A stretch of DNA of 64,000 nucleotides, from the NCBI RefSeq assembly GCF_024586915.1, contig NZ_JANBVS010000014.1:124001-188000 (forward strand). Reading direction: 5' to 3'. The position numbers and the translations under genes are program-made. This document shows positions 61,738 through 64,000 of the stretch, piece by piece. Each line of letters opens with the position of its first letter. Position 1 is the first letter of the stretch. The notes below the pieces were generated by a model. The model was given only the letters and a program-made list of their open reading frames with translations, searched no databases and was not told where the DNA came from. This DNA is from Bradyrhizobium sp. SRS-191. Its GTDB lineage: Bacteria; Pseudomonadota; Alphaproteobacteria; Rhizobiales; Xanthobacteraceae.

Positions 61738-61821
61738 GTCATGCCCGGGCTTGTCCCGGGCATCCACGCTTATCCGCGTATGCTGAACGACGTGGATGGC
61801 CGGGACAAGCCCGGCCATGAC
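61738..61821. repeat. Palindromic repeat element (GTCATGCCCGGGC type)
   Basis: The 84-base element has ends GTCATGCCCGGGCTTGTCCC and GGGACAAGCCCGGCCATGAC, with CATCCACG/CGTGGATG inside. It resembles 40406-40493 and is a common Bradyrhizobiaceae intergenic palindrome. It lies between two convergent genes. Confidence 0.85.
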
Positions 61822-61896
61822 GACGTTGAGACGGACGAGGACTAATCTGCTGTCCTCTCATGCGGCTGACTTTTTGCAGATACCAGGCCGCAGTTC

Positions 61897-63156
61897 TCAC
61901 ACATGCCCCGACGCCATCTGGCCGGCGGCGCGGCGCGGGCGTTCCTGCGCTTGCGCATGTTCGCCCAGCGCCCGTTCGCGCACCAGCGACAGCGCGTGGT
62001 CGCGCTCGGCGGCGGTGCTGCGGCGGGGCTCGGGCCGGCGCGGGGCGAGATCGTCGTCGATCGGATCCTTCGGCACCAGTGACAGGGCCTTGGCGAACGG
62101 ATCGAGCAACGCGTCGTGCCCCTTGCCGCTGTCGCGGCTTGGCTCGGGCTCTGCCGGCCGCCGCGCCACCAGCGTCTTGATGCGGCCGATCAGCCCCGAC
62201 GGCGCCTCGTGCGGCGCCGAGTCGAACGGATCGGCATAGAACGTCGCGCCGGCCTTCTCGACCATCCCGGCGAGCGCGGTGACCATGCGCGGCGAGCCGC
62301 AGGCATAGACGACATCGGAGGCCGTCAGCGTCGGCATGTGCGGCTCGATGCGGCCGGTGCGGATCGACGGATGATTGATCGGGCCTTCCTCCACGGTCGG
62401 GACGATCGCGACGTTCGGCAGCCGCGCGAGCTGCGCCAGGATCGGCGTCATGTAGAGCTGGGGCAGTTTCTTGGCGCCGGCGATGATCACCATCGGGCGG
62501 CTGCGGTTCTCGCGCAGCGCCATCGCGGCGATCGCCCAGATCGGCGCAAAGCCGGTGCCGCTGCCGGCGAGGACGAGACGACCGGTACCGCCGGGACGCA
62601 GGAAGGCATGGCCATAGGGCCCCTGGATGCGCAGCCTATGACCGGGACGGATGCCGCTGCCAAGCGCTTGCGTCACGCGGCCGCCGCGCACCTTCTTGAT
62701 GTTGAGATGGATGACGCGGCCGCCGATGCGGCCGTCGAACGAGGCGGTGGGGCTGTAGGCGCGCGCCGGATAGCCGGCGAAGGTGAACTTGAAGTACTGG
62801 CCGGGCAGATAGCTGATGCTCTTCTCCGGCGCGATCATCAGCTCCATGATATCGGGCGCAACCTCGCGCAGGCCGACGAGGCGTGCCTTGCTGACGTCGA
62901 TCTCCGGCACGTCCTCGACATCGACGTCGAGGTCGGACACCACGCGCGCCTGGCACGCATAGATCATGCCCTGCGTATGCGTCTCGCCGCATACCGTCTG
63001 GCCCTTGGCGACGTGAACCATGCAGGTGCCGCAGGTGCCGGCGCGGCAGTCGAACGGAATCTCGACGCCGTTGGCCAGCGCGCCATCGAGCAGCACGTCG
63101 CCTGCGCGGACGCGAAACTGGCGGCCTTTGACGGTGACGGTCCTGAAGTTCGACAT
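61897..63156 (-). CDS. 2Fe-2S ferredoxin / FAD-NAD(P)H reductase fusion
   Basis: The 419-residue protein has a plant-type ferredoxin domain first (C37-x4-C42-x2-C45 and C68; DCRAGTCGTC), then a ferredoxin-reductase FAD domain (RAYSPTASF) and an NAD domain (LAGSGTGFAPIWAIA and YACGSPRMV). This is the layout of reductases that feed electrons from NAD(P)H to an oxygenase or other iron-sulfur partner (phenol hydroxylase P5 type). The last ~80 residues form a charged tail absent from ordinary reductases. It lies just after the membrane Fe-S gene (55 bases) and probably works with it. Confidence 0.85.
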   Translation of the reverse strand: MSNFRTVTVKGRQFRVRAGDVLLDGALANGVEIPFDCRAGTCGTCMVHVAKGQTVCGETHTQGMIYACQARVVSDLDVDVEDVPEIDVSKARLVGLREVAPDIMELMIAPEKSISYLPGQYFKFTFAGYPARAYSPTASFDGRIGGRVIHLNIKKVRGGRVTQALGSGIRPGHRLRIQGPYGHAFLRPGGTGRLVLAGSGTGFAPIWAIAAMALRENRSRPMVIIAGAKKLPQLYMTPILAQLARLPNVAIVPTVEEGPINHPSIRTGRIEPHMPTLTASDVVYACGSPRMVTALAGMVEKAGATFYADPFDSAPHEAPSGLIGRIKTLVARRPAEPEPSRDSGKGHDALLDPFAKALSLVPKDPIDDDLAPRRPEPRRSTAAERDHALSLVRERALGEHAQAQERPRRAAGQMASGHV

Positions 63157-63211
63157 GCTCTGCTCCTCGATCGAATACGCTTGTGACTGTGGGACGGTTC
63201 GCGCCGCGGGA

Positions 63212-64000
63212 TCACGCCTTGCCGGGCGAGACGCGGATCAGGTTCTTGTTGGCCGTGCTCTCGAACCGGCTCGACCAGTAGTTCGACGCCATCACCGGAC
63301 GCTTCAGCCAGCTCACCTTCGGATTGCGCAGCACCAGGAACCAGAAGAAGAACGGCGTGGTGACGAGATGCGACACCAGCGGAAACCAGTCCGGCAGCAG
63401 CGACGCCGGGCCGGGCAGGCGGTACCAATAGTAGGTGCTGATCGCGGCCGCCGCGAAGATGCGATGCATCTTGGTGCGTTGGGCAGGCTTGTAGCGCAGC
63501 ACGTGCTCGCCGACCTTGAACACGGCATAGCTGATGATCGCCGCGATGAACGGCCAGGCATAGGCGGTGATGATCTCGGCCTGGCCGACCTGCTCCGGCG
63601 GATAGTCCGGCACCTGGAACCAGCCCCAGACGAAGCCGGGAAAGCTGCCGATCAGGAAGTTGCCGAGGAACTGCTGCACCTTCGTGGGCACGCCCGCGGT
63701 CGGCGTCAGCTCCGGCGTCGAGTCGGGGCAGGGGTTGCTGCACGCTTCGCAGATGTTGCAACGGGCGTTCTTGAAGGTCAGGGCCGGGTTGGTGCCATAG
63801 AGGCGCTCGACGGGATGGATCGGGCACAGCGAGGTGCACCAGCCCGAGCGCATCTCGAACACCGAGCCCATCGCGAACGCCATGAACGCGGCCGACAGCA
63901 GCATCAGCGCGGTCAGCGGGCCGTCGACGTTGAGCCCGATGCGCCGCATCGGCACGACGATGAACAGCAGGGTCACGCCGATCACCGCCAGCGTCGCCGC
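63212..64000 (-). CDS. Membrane iron-sulfur protein (partial, cut by right edge)
   Basis: At least 262 residues are visible; the frame is open to the window edge, so the N terminus is missing. It has several hydrophobic helices and a cysteine cluster: CTSLCPIHPVERLYG, then CNICEACSNPCPDS, a 4Fe-4S ferredoxin-type motif (C-x2-C-x2-C-x3-C-P). It looks like a membrane polyferredoxin of the NapH/CcoG style, but I do not recognise the family. With the following reductase it may form an electron-transfer pair from NAD(P)H to a membrane acceptor. Confidence 0.75.
   Translation of the reverse strand, partial: AATLAVIGVTLLFIVVPMRRIGLNVDGPLTALMLLSAAFMAFAMGSVFEMRSGWCTSLCPIHPVERLYGTNPALTFKNARCNICEACSNPCPDSTPELTPTAGVPTKVQQFLGNFLIGSFPGFVWGWFQVPDYPPEQVGQAEIITAYAWPFIAAIISYAVFKVGEHVLRYKPAQRTKMHRIFAAAAISTYYWYRLPGPASLLPDWFPLVSHLVTTPFFFWFLVLRNPKVSWLKRPVMASNYWSSRFESTANKNLIRVSPGKA

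Noticed and set aside
1..64000. CRISPR array, tRNA, rRNA, insertion sequence or prophage
   Set aside because: None seen on reading through; the repeats present are short palindromes or one 14-base tandem array, not spaced CRISPR-type repeats.

Overview
The window is high-GC, gene-dense chromosomal DNA of an alphaproteobacterium, most likely Bradyrhizobium or a very close relative. The main evidence is the block fixK2 / receiver-only regulator / fixJ / fixL, followed by a universal stress protein, a CBS protein, fixNOQP and fixGHIS, a gene order I recall from Bradyrhizobium. Supporting signs are a BioR-controlled biotin operon, an assimilatory nitrate cluster with a single-domain haemoglobin, and several palindromic intergenic elements of the kind common in Bradyrhizobiaceae. 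No tRNA, rRNA, insertion sequence, phage gene or CRISPR array was seen.

Layout. 1-3.4 kb: the end of a 2Fe-2S oxidoreductase small subunit, an MFS exporter, a CBS protein and an unknown protein flanked by decayed repeats. 3.4-8.6 kb: bioR divergent from bioB-bioF-bioD-bioA, with operator-like palindromes between them and a palindromic repeat inserted between bioB and bioF. 8.6-12 kb: an SdsA-like alkylsulfatase and a membrane diguanylate cyclase. 12-18 kb: a GT4 glycosyltransferase divergent from an ABC exporter, a debranching-type glucosidase and a PRC-barrel protein. 18-33 kb: an MFS protein and the complete microaerobic regulon. 33-45 kb: patatin phospholipase, chemoreceptor, glycogen-synthase-like protein, CoA transferase, alcohol dehydrogenase, isopropylmalate/tartrate dehydrogenase-like enzyme, crotonase, PraR-like repressor and a LysR regulator. 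45-50 kb: CcdA, an HWE histidine kinase, a serine hydrolase and an intradiol dioxygenase. 50.4-58.3 kb: nitrate ABC transporter, haemoglobin, FAD reductase and nitrate reductase. 58-64 kb: aldo/keto reductase, DMT permease, fumarylacetoacetase-like protein, a ferredoxin-reductase and a membrane Fe-S protein cut by the right edge.

How it works together. In low oxygen, FixL releases O2 from its haem and phosphorylates FixJ, which should activate fixK2 through a palindrome just upstream. FixK2 sites (TTGA-N6-TCAA) then lie before fixN, before fixG and before the receiver-only gene, with a near match before the stress protein. Together these make and mature the cbb3 oxidase. The nitrate cluster imports nitrate and reduces it to nitrite; no nitrite reductase is inside the window. 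Its leader has tandem hairpins and a terminator-like stem that could be an antitermination switch.

No wholly new system is obvious. The best leads are the uncharacterised Fe-S/flavin pair at the right edge, the glucan-related cluster at 12-18 kb, the nitrate leader RNA and a crotonase without the usual catalytic glutamates.
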